A stretch of 18,057 nucleotides of DNA, taken from Phycisphaerae bacterium (GTDB taxonomy: Bacteria > Planctomycetota > Phycisphaerae > Phycisphaerales > SM1A02). Made by a program: the position numbers and the translations under genes. Positions 7,523 through 14,835 of this stretch are shown piece after piece. The notes beneath the pieces were generated by a model, which was not told the origin of the DNA, ran no database searches, and saw nothing but the letters and a program-made list of their open reading frames with translations. The number at the start of each line of letters is the position of its first letter. Positions within the stretch are counted from its first letter, which is position 1. The stretch lies in contig PKCT01000159.1 in NCBI GenBank assembly GCA_002862325.1, positions 1 to 18,057 on the forward strand, written 5' to 3'.

Positions 7523-8584
7523 ATGGCCGATTCGAACGACATCCCCGTCATTGGCATCTCGATGGGCGATCCCCTGGGCATCGGACCGGAGGTGGTGGTG
7601 AAGGCGCTCGCCGACCCCGCGCTTCACCGCGAGGCTCGGTTCATCGTCTACGGCCGCAACGAGCTTCTGACGTTGGCCGCGGATCGTTCCAGCATCCGCC
7701 CGTACTGGTACCGGGTCGCCCACTCGAGCGAACGAGCGAGCGGAAACCTGCTGCCACCGGTCACCGTCGTCGACTTCGACGAGACCGACTTCCTCCCCCC
7801 GTCCGAACCGGGACCCCACCGAACGGCGGGTCACCTCTCAAAGGCGTTCGTGGAGGAAGCCATCGCGGACGCGCAGCGATCATCGACCGATCCGCGACGG
7901 GTGGATGCGATCGTCACCGGCCCGATCTGCAAGGAGTCCTGGTCCCTGGCGGGCTTCAGATGGCCCGGCCACACCGAACTTCTCGCCCACCGCACCAAAT
8001 CGAAGCACCACGCGATGGCCTTCGTCTCGCCGAAGCTTCGGGTCGTGCTCGCGACCGCCCACGTCCCCCTGATGGACGTGAAGAACGTGCTGACGATCGG
8101 GCGTGTACACGAGTGCATCGAGTTCGCACACGAACTCGCCCGCGACCTCGGCGTCGCGGCGCCGAAGATCGCGGTGTGCGGCCTCAATCCTCACGCGGGC
8201 GAGAATGGTCTGCTCGGCGACGAGGACGGCCGAGTGATCGCCCCGGGCGTCGAGGTGGCGGTGCGTCAGGGCATCGCAGCCACCGGACCGCACCCCGCCG
8301 ACACCATCTTCATCGATGCCGCCAACGGCGACGTCGATCTGGTCGTGGCGATGTACCACGACCAGGGCCTCATCCCGGTCAAGTTGCTCGGCTGGGAGGA
8401 TGCGGTCAACGTCACGCTCGGACTGCCGATCGTCCGAACCAGTCCCGATCACGGCACGGCCTTCGGCATCGCGGGCAAGGATCAGGCGAACCCCGGTTCG
8501 ATGCGAGCCGCCGTGGATCTGGCTCGAACCCTTGCGCTTCGACGCCTATCCCCGAGCGACGGCGTTCGTAGACACGACGGCTGA
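7523..8584 (+). CDS. pdxA: 4-hydroxythreonine-4-phosphate dehydrogenase
   Basis: PdxA oxidises 4-phosphohydroxy-L-threonine with NAD in the DXP-dependent vitamin B6 pathway and acts in the cytosol as a metal-dependent dimer. The product has 353 residues, slightly longer than the usual 330-340. Motifs in order: ISMGDPLGIGPEV near the N-terminus, TGPICKESW, the substrate-site His in GHTELLAHR (His150), and three metal-ligand positions at His180 (TAHVPL), His224 (LNPHAGENG) and His279 (MYHDQGLIPVK). PDHGTAFGIAGK lies near the C-terminus. All expected residues are present. PdxA2-type enzymes acting on phospho-threonate or phospho-erythronate share this fold and cannot be fully excluded, but they usually sit beside a DUF1537 kinase, which is absent. 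The gene converges on the PEP-CTERM-like gene. Confidence 0.95.
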   Translation: MADSNDIPVIGISMGDPLGIGPEVVVKALADPALHREARFIVYGRNELLTLAADRSSIRPYWYRVAHSSERASGNLLPPVTVVDFDETDFLPPSEPGPHRTAGHLSKAFVEEAIADAQRSSTDPRRVDAIVTGPICKESWSLAGFRWPGHTELLAHRTKSKHHAMAFVSPKLRVVLATAHVPLMDVKNVLTIGRVHECIEFAHELARDLGVAAPKIAVCGLNPHAGENGLLGDEDGRVIAPGVEVAVRQGIAATGPHPADTIFIDAANGDVDLVVAMYHDQGLIPVKLLGWEDAVNVTLGLPIVRTSPDHGTAFGIAGKDQANPGSMRAAVDLARTLALRRLSPSDGVRRHDG

Positions 8585-8591
8585 GATCGAC

Positions 8592-8651
8592 CCGGCGAAG
8601 ATCGGTGGAGAGGGTGGACCCGGGACCACCGTCTCGCACCGACCTCGCCGG
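8592..8651. terminator. Large hairpin filling the pdxA convergent gap
   Basis: An imperfect inverted repeat spans almost the whole 72-base gap between two convergent stop codons. CCGGCGA (8592-8598) pairs with TCGCCGG (8645-8651), TCGGTG (8602-8607) with CACCGA (8637-8642), and GAGAGGGTGG (8608-8617) with CCACCGTCTC (8626-8635) with one mismatch. The loop ACCCGGGA (8618-8625) is itself partly palindromic. About 22 base pairs form, mostly G-C. No T-tract follows on either strand. It probably acts as a bidirectional terminator or 3'-end stabiliser. Confidence 0.6.
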
Positions 8652-8656
8652 TCTCC

Positions 8657-9301
8657 TCACTCGTGCCGCCGTCGCCGACGCAAACCGACACCGAACGCCG
8701 CGAGGGCCAGTCCCCCGGGAGCCGGTACCACCCCATCCACCCTCAGGTTGTCGAATCGAATGGTCCCACCTGAGGAGGTCGTTCCCGCCGGCGTCAACCG
8801 GACGAAGAGACGACCATTCTCCGGGACGGCGTCGATCTCCACCGCATGAACGGCCCATTCGGTAGTGATGTCGAACGTCGTCATGGGAACCCAACCCCAT
8901 CCGTCCCAGAGCTCCGCGTCGACCCACCTGGCCCCCGTCTCGCTCCGTCTCGCCGCGAATGAAACGTCGATCGGTCCCACGACGTCGAAGAGGGAGAACG
9001 TCATGCCACCCCCCTCCGGGGGCGCTCCCGCGAACGCCAACGCCTCTCCTGCGTCCCACGTGTCCAACGCGTTCAGGGTCGTCCCCTGGAACGTGGTCGA
9101 CACCGATTGCAGCGATCCGAGATCCAGGACACCACCGCCGATGGTCGCATCGACCACCAGACTCCCCGATTCCACGTTGTCGAAGTTCCACCCGGTCAGC
9201 AACTCGGCCGTCGCGCGACCGCCGCATCCGACGACCACCGCCAACGACAGCCCGAATCCTGCGGCTCGGGCCCCTTTCGTCCGCCCATCGATCATCTCCA
9301 T
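8657..9301 (-). CDS. Secreted protein with a PEP-CTERM-like sorting signal
   Basis: The protein has 214 residues from the ATG at 9301; a GTG at 9304 and a second ATG at 9295 are alternative starts and change little. An N-terminal signal peptide (GARAAGFGLSLAVVVGCGG) is followed by a mature domain beginning LLTGWNFDNV, rich in beta-strand-like Thr, Val and Gly stretches. This opening is common among planctomycete exported proteins of unknown function. The C-terminus VVPAPGGLALAAFGVGLRRRRRHE (shown here only as its parts: VPAPGG, a short hydrophobic helix, RRRRRH) matches the tripartite PEP-CTERM/exosortase-type signal, with PAP in place of PEP. The protein is therefore probably processed at the membrane and released or anchored to the surface. 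No exosortase lies in the window. A 7-bp hairpin precedes the start. Confidence 0.75.
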   Translation of the reverse strand: MEMIDGRTKGARAAGFGLSLAVVVGCGGRATAELLTGWNFDNVESGSLVVDATIGGGVLDLGSLQSVSTTFQGTTLNALDTWDAGEALAFAGAPPEGGGMTFSLFDVVGPIDVSFAARRSETGARWVDAELWDGWGWVPMTTFDITTEWAVHAVEIDAVPENGRLFVRLTPAGTTSSGGTIRFDNLRVDGVVPAPGGLALAAFGVGLRRRRRHE

Positions 9302-9309
9302 CACTTCGC

Positions 9310-9326
9310 CGAGGCGTTCCGCCTCG
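9310..9326 (-). promoter_or_regulatory. Hairpin in the 5' leader of the PEP-CTERM-like gene
   Basis: CGAGGCG (9310-9316) and CGCCTCG (9320-9326) form a perfect 7-bp stem with a 3-base loop, ending nine bases before the ATG at 9301. Its position could block or stabilise ribosome loading. No ligand-binding structure is recognisable. Confidence 0.3.
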
Positions 9327-9355
9327 CTCCGAAGCCCCGCTTCTGAGTAGACACG

Positions 9356-9361
9356 AACATA
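9356..9361 (-). promoter_or_regulatory. Possible -10 box (TATGTT) for the PEP-CTERM-like gene
   Basis: Read on the minus strand, this is TATGTT in the context GCTATGTTCG. The 8-mer TATGTTCG recurs at the promoter of the PH-like gene (17744-17737). Initiation about seven bases downstream would give a leader of roughly 45 bases that includes the 9310-9326 hairpin. No good -35 is seen at 16-19 bases. Confidence 0.3.
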
Positions 9362-9420
9362 GCGGTCGATTCGACCTCGACCGATTCAACCCGCCTATTT
9401 TCTGACGTCGCTTCGGCCCG

Positions 9421-10497
9421 TCACATTCCGAGCACGGCGACCGCGTCGGGGATCGTTCGCTGATTCGTCGGATCGATCAGCCACAACCAGTCGTCGAAGA
9501 GGAATTCGAATCGAGCGGCCAGCAGGGCGATTCGGCCCATCACCGTGAAGCCAAACGCCGCACCGAAGGTGATCATCAGGAACCAGATGCCGACCCTGGC
9601 GACCCCACCGACGACGCCCTTGTGCTCGACGCTGAAGAAGAAGTAGGTCAGGCACGCGAGCACGCCGATGAGCAGGATGAACTGCCGGATGCTCGCCCAG
9701 ATCGTCGAGTAGACGTCGACCGAGCCGTTCGCCCCCTCCACGACCTGGTAGATCGGCATCACCGTGGCGTTGATCTGGCTGAGGAAGTCGCCCTCGATGT
9801 AGCCCACCATGCGGATCGCCGCCGTGGTACCCACGATGAAGGCGAGCGCCCAGAGGCTCAACCACTGTCCCTTCGGCGCGAGCCGCATCAGCAGGAGGAT
9901 GCCGAAGACGGCCGGGATGATGTACAGCCAGTTCACCGAGGTGTCGGTCATGCCGGGGATGAAGTGCGTCTGCACGAACATCGGTACGAGCTTCCCGAGC
10001 AGATTCGGCACGAGCATGTCCCAGAATCCGATCACCATCGCGTAGCCGGCGGAGACCCCGACCACGACGGATTCGGCGATCTTGTAGATCGCGTTGTCCT
10101 TGTAGAGGAACGAGAAGATCGCCAGGGTGAACAGGGCCGCGACCCAGATGCCGATGGTGCGGGGCCAGTCGAGCTCGAACGCGGCATTCGAGGGGTCCTG
10201 GAAGTACGTGCCGGGCTTGATCGGCGTGGTGGTCTCCCACTCGACGCGGGGGGAATCCGCGCTGGCGAAGTCGACCGCGTCGTCGGAGGCCGCCGGGACC
10301 CAGACCGACTCGGTCCCCACCGTCCCCTTCGCCTCTCCCTCGACGACGTCCAGGATCGGAATCTCGACCTGGACCATCGCGACGGACTCGCGTTCACTGT
10401 ACACCCGGCCCATGCCCTTGCCGATCCCGGCCCGAACGACCAGGAGGCCGACGAAGAGAAGAAGAACGACGATCAGGCCGATCGCTTGGCGACTCAT
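9421..10497 (-). CDS. Multi-TM protein, last gene of the MutL-like operon
   Basis: I do not recognise the family. The protein has 358 residues. A first TM helix (AIGLIVVLLLFVGLLVV, about 5-21) is followed by some 90 polar residues (about 25-112) that are likely extracytoplasmic by the positive-inside rule. About six or seven more TM helices follow: GIWVAALFTLAIFSFLY, a long one near VVVGVSAGYAMVIGFWDML, WLYIIPAVFGILLLM, LWALAFIVGTTAAIRM, FILLIGVLACLTYFFF and GIWFLMITFGAAFGFTV. Its ATG overlaps the previous gene's stop (ATGA), so it is translationally coupled. Its position at the 3' end of a tightly packed operon suggests that it is a membrane subunit of the same complex. Confidence 0.8.
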   Translation of the reverse strand: MSRQAIGLIVVLLLFVGLLVVRAGIGKGMGRVYSERESVAMVQVEIPILDVVEGEAKGTVGTESVWVPAASDDAVDFASADSPRVEWETTTPIKPGTYFQDPSNAAFELDWPRTIGIWVAALFTLAIFSFLYKDNAIYKIAESVVVGVSAGYAMVIGFWDMLVPNLLGKLVPMFVQTHFIPGMTDTSVNWLYIIPAVFGILLLMRLAPKGQWLSLWALAFIVGTTAAIRMVGYIEGDFLSQINATVMPIYQVVEGANGSVDVYSTIWASIRQFILLIGVLACLTYFFFSVEHKGVVGGVARVGIWFLMITFGAAFGFTVMGRIALLAARFEFLFDDWLWLIDPTNQRTIPDAVAVLGM

Positions 10498-11537
10498 CGC
10501 GCACCTCCTCGGCGTCGAGTGACGAAGTAGACCGCGTTACCCGCGAGTATGAGCGCGATCATCAGCAGGTGTGCGACCAGCTGGGGTCCCATGCGACGCT
10601 GGGCCTCGAGGAAGATCCCCGGCTCGACCCCCTGCACCGCCTGAACCAGGCTCGCACGCTTGGCTTCGGTCAATCCACCCGCGGCCGGCTCGGCCAACCA
10701 CGACTTGAGCTTCTCGGGATCGTCGAAGAAGTCCTTCGTCAGGGTCCCGGCATCCGCGCCGTCCACCCCCGCCTCCTCGAGAAGGGTCTCGACGGTGTCG
10801 CGACGAACCCATGCGTTGACGACGGATTCGTACTCCGCCGCCCCCTTGATCGCACCGAGAAGGCCCTGCACCTGCAGCGGAACGTATGGATACATCTGCG
10901 GAGCCTGGACGCCCGTACAACCGACCAACAGCGGCTTCTTGTAGGGCGTGGCGGCGTACAGCACCCACTCCTTGCTTCCCGGATACCCGGCGCTCACGTT
11001 CACGATCGCGTCGAAGCTCGAGATGCTCACGATCCCGTCCATCATCGGAATCGATTCGATCGGCGTTCCACGCGAGTCGTTGGGGAACATCTGACCGAAG
11101 TCCGTGGCGATCGTCTTGATCACCGCCTCGTTGCCCGCCTTGAACCCGAGGTCGACCCAGTCGGTGCCGTATTCGAGATCGGGGTAGAAGCCGTCGATCA
11201 CCAGCGACGCCGTCTTCTGGATCATCTGCGTCCCGACCGGCCAGAGGGTCAGGAAATACATCCGATGGCCCCGCTGGCAGCACTGGCGGACGAAGGACGT
11301 CGCCATCGGTCCCAGTTCCCCCTCGCTGGCGGGATCGAAGTCCCAGGCGAGGAGGATGCGACTGCCGGGCGGAAGCTTGTCGAGCTCGTCGAAGGCCGCC
11401 TGTGCGAGCGGCGTGGGTTGCTCGGGGAGCGTCTTGCCCGTGATGCCGATATAGATGATCGGCACCGCGACGGCGAGTCCCATCATCAGGAAGATCCAGC
11501 GACGATCGATGTTGGCGAGGCGGTCGACCATGCTCAT
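10494..11537 (-). CDS. Alpha/beta domain anchored by TM helices at both ends
   Basis: No family is recognised. The protein has 347 residues. A single N-terminal TM helix (WIFLMMGLAVAVPIIYIGI, about 14-32) and a single C-terminal TM helix (VAHLLMIALILAGNAVYFV) enclose about 290 soluble residues. Basic residues at both termini (DRR, TRRRGGAR) put them in the cytoplasm and the middle domain outside. That domain alternates strands and helices: RILLAWDFDP, HRMYFLTLWP, a predicted core of SSFDAIVNVSAG, then EWVLYAA and KPLLVGCTG. This looks Rossmann- or GATase-like, but no catalytic motif is identifiable. The ATG at 11537 is three bases after the upstream stop, with a GGAGGGAA ribosome site seven bases upstream. 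Together with its neighbours it points to an envelope complex with a large extracytoplasmic part. Confidence 0.8.
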   Translation of the reverse strand: MSMVDRLANIDRRWIFLMMGLAVAVPIIYIGITGKTLPEQPTPLAQAAFDELDKLPPGSRILLAWDFDPASEGELGPMATSFVRQCCQRGHRMYFLTLWPVGTQMIQKTASLVIDGFYPDLEYGTDWVDLGFKAGNEAVIKTIATDFGQMFPNDSRGTPIESIPMMDGIVSISSFDAIVNVSAGYPGSKEWVLYAATPYKKPLLVGCTGVQAPQMYPYVPLQVQGLLGAIKGAAEYESVVNAWVRRDTVETLLEEAGVDGADAGTLTKDFFDDPEKLKSWLAEPAAGGLTEAKRASLVQAVQGVEPGIFLEAQRRMGPQLVAHLLMIALILAGNAVYFVTRRRGGAR

Positions 11538-11540
11538 GGC

Positions 11541-12245
11541 TCAGTTCCCTCCACCGAGATAGGACCGGTCCAGACCCATCAGGATCTTCAGACTCGTGCT
11601 CGCGATGCCGAGGGCAATGCCGATGATGATCGCCCGGCTTCCCGCCGTGTTGAAGACCTGCATGATGTAGACGCTCAGCTCCTCGATTCGGAGCCCGCTG
11701 AACGGCCCGTCGATCGGGATCCACCCCGTCAGGTAGTAGCCGGCGAAGGTTCGACCGAGCAGGATGATGAACGCCGTGCCGAGGAGCAGGATCGCCTCGA
11801 TGTTCTTCGCCCGGAACGCTCGGAACGCCGCGGACGCAATGTAGAACGCGAGCATCGCGAACATCGTCGCCGACAGCGGCTTCAAGGCGTATTCGTAGAT
11901 CCACTCGAACGCGGTGCCGTCCGCGTTCACGGAACCGGACCAGGGCTTGTCCGGGAAGCCGGGGTTCGGCGGGACCCCGATCTTCAGCAGACCGACCGCC
12001 AGCGTGATGGCGAAAGTTCCGAGCACGATCAGGGAGTAGGCCCAGCCCGCGTTCCGGTCGGAGATCTTTTTGAGATGCACCTTGAGGAGGCTGCCGCCGC
12101 CGAGCACGAACGCCATCGCGGCGATGATCCCGAAGAACACCGTGAAGTCCTCGCTCATCGCGGAAAGCGACGGGAAGAAGTTCGCGACGATCAGGAAGAC
12201 CCCGATCAGTCCGGTGATGAGGAGTGGTACGTTTCGCTTCAACAC
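11541..12245 (-). CDS. Six-TM membrane protein of the MutL-like operon
   Basis: No family is recognised. The protein has 234 residues. The start codon is GTG at 12245-12243, with a strong GAGGAG eight bases upstream and 13 bases from the previous stop. Six hydrophobic segments are visible: VPLLITGLIGVFLIVANFF, FFGIIAAMAFVLGGG, AYSLIVLGTFAITLAVGLL, ATMFAMLAFYIASAAF, AILLLGTAFIILLGRTFAGY and AIIIGIALGIASTSLKILMG. The loop between the third and fourth (GVPPNPGFPDKPWSGSVNADG) is the largest. There are few charged residues inside the helices, so it looks more like a structural or scaffolding membrane subunit than a transporter, but this is inference. It lies between the FN3-domain protein and the double-anchored alpha/beta protein in one transcription unit. 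Confidence 0.8.
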   Translation of the reverse strand: MLKRNVPLLITGLIGVFLIVANFFPSLSAMSEDFTVFFGIIAAMAFVLGGGSLLKVHLKKISDRNAGWAYSLIVLGTFAITLAVGLLKIGVPPNPGFPDKPWSGSVNADGTAFEWIYEYALKPLSATMFAMLAFYIASAAFRAFRAKNIEAILLLGTAFIILLGRTFAGYYLTGWIPIDGPFSGLRIEELSVYIMQVFNTAGSRAIIIGIALGIASTSLKILMGLDRSYLGGGN

Positions 12246-12258
12246 GTGCGGAGCTCCT

Positions 12259-13689
12259 CTAGCCGCCCAGGATGACTGTCTTGATGGTCGAGACCAACGA
12301 TTCGATCTGCTCGCTTCCGGTGACCGCCGCGATCGTCGCGAGCGTCACCAGGACGATGAGGACCACACCGACCAGGATCTTCCCGAGATCCTGACCCTTC
12401 AGGCTGCCCAGCTGGTCGGGCTGCCCCGAGAGGTACGCGCTCGCCGCGAAGAACTCCTCTCCGATCAGCGTGTAGTCGCAGGCCGCCACGAAGAACGGCA
12501 GCTGGCTGGGCATCGCGGTACCCGCGATCTGGATCGCACCGACCGAGTTGCCCGTCTCCGCGAGGATGAGGCTCTCGGCGAAGAAGGCACCCATGTAGAA
12601 GCAGGCCGCCGGTCGGTCGCGGACGATGAGTCCGGAGACGTACGCGGTGAAGCCGAACTGTTCGTCGGTGACGTAGTAGATGAGGTCGGGGTTGTAGGAG
12701 TCGCTCCGACCCGCGGTCAGGTACGACGCCTGGACCGTCTCCCGGGCCGCACTCATCACGAGCGATCGGCTGGTGGGCACCTCGATCTTCGCGTCGTACT
12801 CGGCCGCGGTCTTGGCGACTCGACCGAGCACGGTGACGCCCGCGACGGTCTGCAGGTCGTCCATGTCCTGGATGCCGTTGATGTAGAGCATCGGACGACC
12901 CATCTCGGTCGCCCGACCCACCGCCTCGTCGACCGCCGCGAGGCCAGCGATGGTCCGGATCTTGAGCGGCATGCCGCGACGTGCGAGCAGGATGAAGAGA
13001 AGCACCACGCCGCAGAGGGCGAGCAGGATGATCAGGAGGGGAAGACGGTAGAGGTTTAGGACCGCCGCCACGGGTTCGACCGCGTTGCTGGGCTCGGACG
13101 CCGCGCTGCGCTCGGGACGACCGCTCGCGTCGGGCGCGACCGAGTACACGATGAAGGTGTACGACGTGGTCGGATCGAGCTTGGAGACCACCAGGGAATC
13201 GACGTTCGGCGACACGGTGTCGACGAGCAGCCAATGCGTGCCATGCGGACCGGTCTCAGTGACCGTCAAGGCATCCGGGGTGCGGGCCAGCCCGATCGCG
13301 GCCTGCCGTGCGACGGCACGGGACTGGGGTGCCGCCTCCTCGGGTGAAAGCCCCTCGACATCGACGAGTCGCTTCTGCTCGTTCTCAAACGCCTGTGCTT
13401 CGGCCGCAGCGAGGGCGGCCGTCCGTTCCGAGGCGTTCCGGGCCGCGGTCTCGCCGGACGTCTCGCTGCGCCAGACCTGGAAGCCGGTGATGTCGGCGGC
13501 ATTCGCCGGGGCCGACCAGGTCACGATCGCCTGGCCTCCACTGTCACCGGTCACGTCGGACGCCTCGACATTGGTCGGTGCGGGCGGCGCCGCCATCGCG
13601 AAGGACGGGGCCGCGAACAGTGCGATCGTCGCCAGTGCGATGCGTCGCAGGCCTCTCCCCGCTCGCCAACTCGTCTGGTGTACGTTCAA
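12259..13689 (-). CDS. Signal peptide/FN3/TM protein with large cytoplasmic domain
   Basis: The protein has 476 residues from a TTG at 13689, which I choose because GAGGG lies at the right distance and it starts just past the upstream stop; a start at 13746 would overlap the upstream gene by 53 bases. Residues 1-33 form a signal peptide (ending SFAMA). An FN3 domain follows (PPAPTNVEAS, VTWSAP, GFQVWRS, then SYTFIVYSVAP, about 35-206), interrupted by about 70 mostly helical, Ala/Glu/Gln-rich residues (80-150). One TM helix (PLLIILLALCGVVLLFILLA, about 217-236) leads to a conserved-looking domain of about 210 residues (RPMLYINGIQDMDD, TDEQFGFTAYVSG, YMGAFFAESL). A last TM helix (ILVGVVLIVLVTLATIAAV) lies near the end. 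The second domain resembles what I remember as DUF6754, but I cannot confirm that. It probably links the cell exterior to cytoplasmic partners. Confidence 0.85.
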   Translation of the reverse strand: MNVHQTSWRAGRGLRRIALATIALFAAPSFAMAAPPAPTNVEASDVTGDSGGQAIVTWSAPANAADITGFQVWRSETSGETAARNASERTAALAAAEAQAFENEQKRLVDVEGLSPEEAAPQSRAVARQAAIGLARTPDALTVTETGPHGTHWLLVDTVSPNVDSLVVSKLDPTTSYTFIVYSVAPDASGRPERSAASEPSNAVEPVAAVLNLYRLPLLIILLALCGVVLLFILLARRGMPLKIRTIAGLAAVDEAVGRATEMGRPMLYINGIQDMDDLQTVAGVTVLGRVAKTAAEYDAKIEVPTSRSLVMSAARETVQASYLTAGRSDSYNPDLIYYVTDEQFGFTAYVSGLIVRDRPAACFYMGAFFAESLILAETGNSVGAIQIAGTAMPSQLPFFVAACDYTLIGEEFFAASAYLSGQPDQLGSLKGQDLGKILVGVVLIVLVTLATIAAVTGSEQIESLVSTIKTVILGG

Positions 13690-13693
13690 CGCA

Positions 13694-14827
13694 TCAGCCC
13701 TCGATGAGTTCCACGTTGGCCCGAGGCACGACCGCCGTGCTTCCATCCGAGAATTCGACTTCGAGCACCCGCGCCTTCGATCCGGATCCGAGGATCGCGG
13801 GTTCGGCCGGCAGGGCGGAGACCTTCCCGAGCCTTCCGAAGTAGGGGTCGCGGATCACCCGTACCGTGGTGCCGATCTCCAGCACGCCGGCTTCATGCGC
13901 GAGCGACGGATCGACCTCCTGCTCGTTTTCGCCCGGTTCGAGCGGCACCAGGATTTCGGGCCGCATCACGCCGGCGCGAATCTGCGTCGCGCCGTTCACG
14001 CTCGCCGTGCGACCGGCCTTGTCGGCGAGAAGCCGCCAGGTCCTAGCCGCCATGGCGATGTCGCCGAATCCTTCGGTCACGATCACGGTGAGGCCGATCG
14101 TCTCGTTGCCGGTGATGGCAACGCCGAGGTCCCGACCCAGGAGCTCCTTGAGATCCTGGTCGTCGATGCCGCCCGAGACGACCGCGGCGGCACCGACCTC
14201 GATCGCCCGCTTCAGGGCGGCCGCGGTCATGCGGGCGCCACCGAGCACCACGCATCCCGCCATGCCCTCGGTGATCATCGACGCCTCGAGCGTCGTCGCG
14301 TGGTCGTCGCAGGCCACGATGATCGCGCCCTCGGTCTCACCACCGATTCCGAAGATGCCCTGGATCATCAAGACGTCGTTCTGAACCACGCATCCTTCGG
14401 CGTCGAGCACCTCAACCACGGTTCCGCTGAGATACGCCCGAACCTGGACCGGAATCGCGGCCCCGCGAATCATCACCTGACCGGTGGCGGCGGACGCCTG
14501 TTCGATGGTTCCACCCGCATCGGCCACGACCTCGCCCTTGAACAGGCCGAAGATGCCCTTGGACTGGGCGATCGCCTCGCCCTTCTCGACCGGGTCGCCC
14601 GGCGCCTTCAGCATCAGACCGGGCACCTCCCCCGGCGAGCAGCCGAGTCGGTTCGCGATGTTCATCGGCGTGACGTCGCCTTCCATGAACGTCTCGGCGA
14701 CGACGTCGCCCGCCTCGACCACGTCGCCCGCCGACACCTTGACCTCGCCTCGGATGGGGAGGAGGCGGCGAGCGAGATGCGTGGTCCGAGCGGCCACTTT
14801 GAGTCCGGGGGTGTAGGCCTTCGCCAT
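13694..14827 (-). CDS. Barrel-sandwich-like protein with C-terminal KOW-like segment
   Basis: No named family is recognised. The protein has 377 residues, with no signal peptide or TM helix, so it is probably cytosolic. The N-terminal 130 residues hold repeated short beta units of the lipoyl/barrel-sandwich kind (VSAGDVVEAGDVVAET, then KAPGDPVEKGEAIAQS, then YLSGTVVEVLDAEG), like the hybrid barrels of RNA polymerase or RnfC. A lipoylation-type Lys is not evident. The middle (about 150-300) is alpha/beta, with GAIIVACDDHA and GAAAVVSGGIDDQDLKELL. The last 55 residues (RVIRDPYFGRLGKV to RANVELIEG) resemble a KOW motif as found in NusG and ribosomal proteins. It starts eight bases after the MutL-like stop and ends five bases before the FN3 gene, which makes it a likely adaptor between the ATPase and the membrane proteins. 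Confidence 0.8.
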   Translation of the reverse strand: MAKAYTPGLKVAARTTHLARRLLPIRGEVKVSAGDVVEAGDVVAETFMEGDVTPMNIANRLGCSPGEVPGLMLKAPGDPVEKGEAIAQSKGIFGLFKGEVVADAGGTIEQASAATGQVMIRGAAIPVQVRAYLSGTVVEVLDAEGCVVQNDVLMIQGIFGIGGETEGAIIVACDDHATTLEASMITEGMAGCVVLGGARMTAAALKRAIEVGAAAVVSGGIDDQDLKELLGRDLGVAITGNETIGLTVIVTEGFGDIAMAARTWRLLADKAGRTASVNGATQIRAGVMRPEILVPLEPGENEQEVDPSLAHEAGVLEIGTTVRVIRDPYFGRLGKVSALPAEPAILGSGSKARVLEVEFSDGSTAVVPRANVELIEG

Positions 14828-14835
14828 GGATCGTC

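Noticed and set aside
9364..9382. Inverted repeat GGTCGA...TCGACC as terminator of the six-gene operon
   Set aside because: The stem is only six bases, two alternative partners compete, and no T-tract follows; it could as well be chance in GC-rich sequence.
10569..12275. Plus-strand open frame of 568 codons across the MutL-like operon
   Set aside because: It runs opposite two well-formed membrane-protein genes with good ribosome sites; its own translation is low-complexity and charged, with no recognisable fold.
13690..13746. Upstream start for the FN3 gene at 13746
   Set aside because: It would overlap the preceding gene by 53 bases and place about 19 polar residues ahead of an otherwise normal signal peptide; the TTG at 13689 has a suitable ribosome site.
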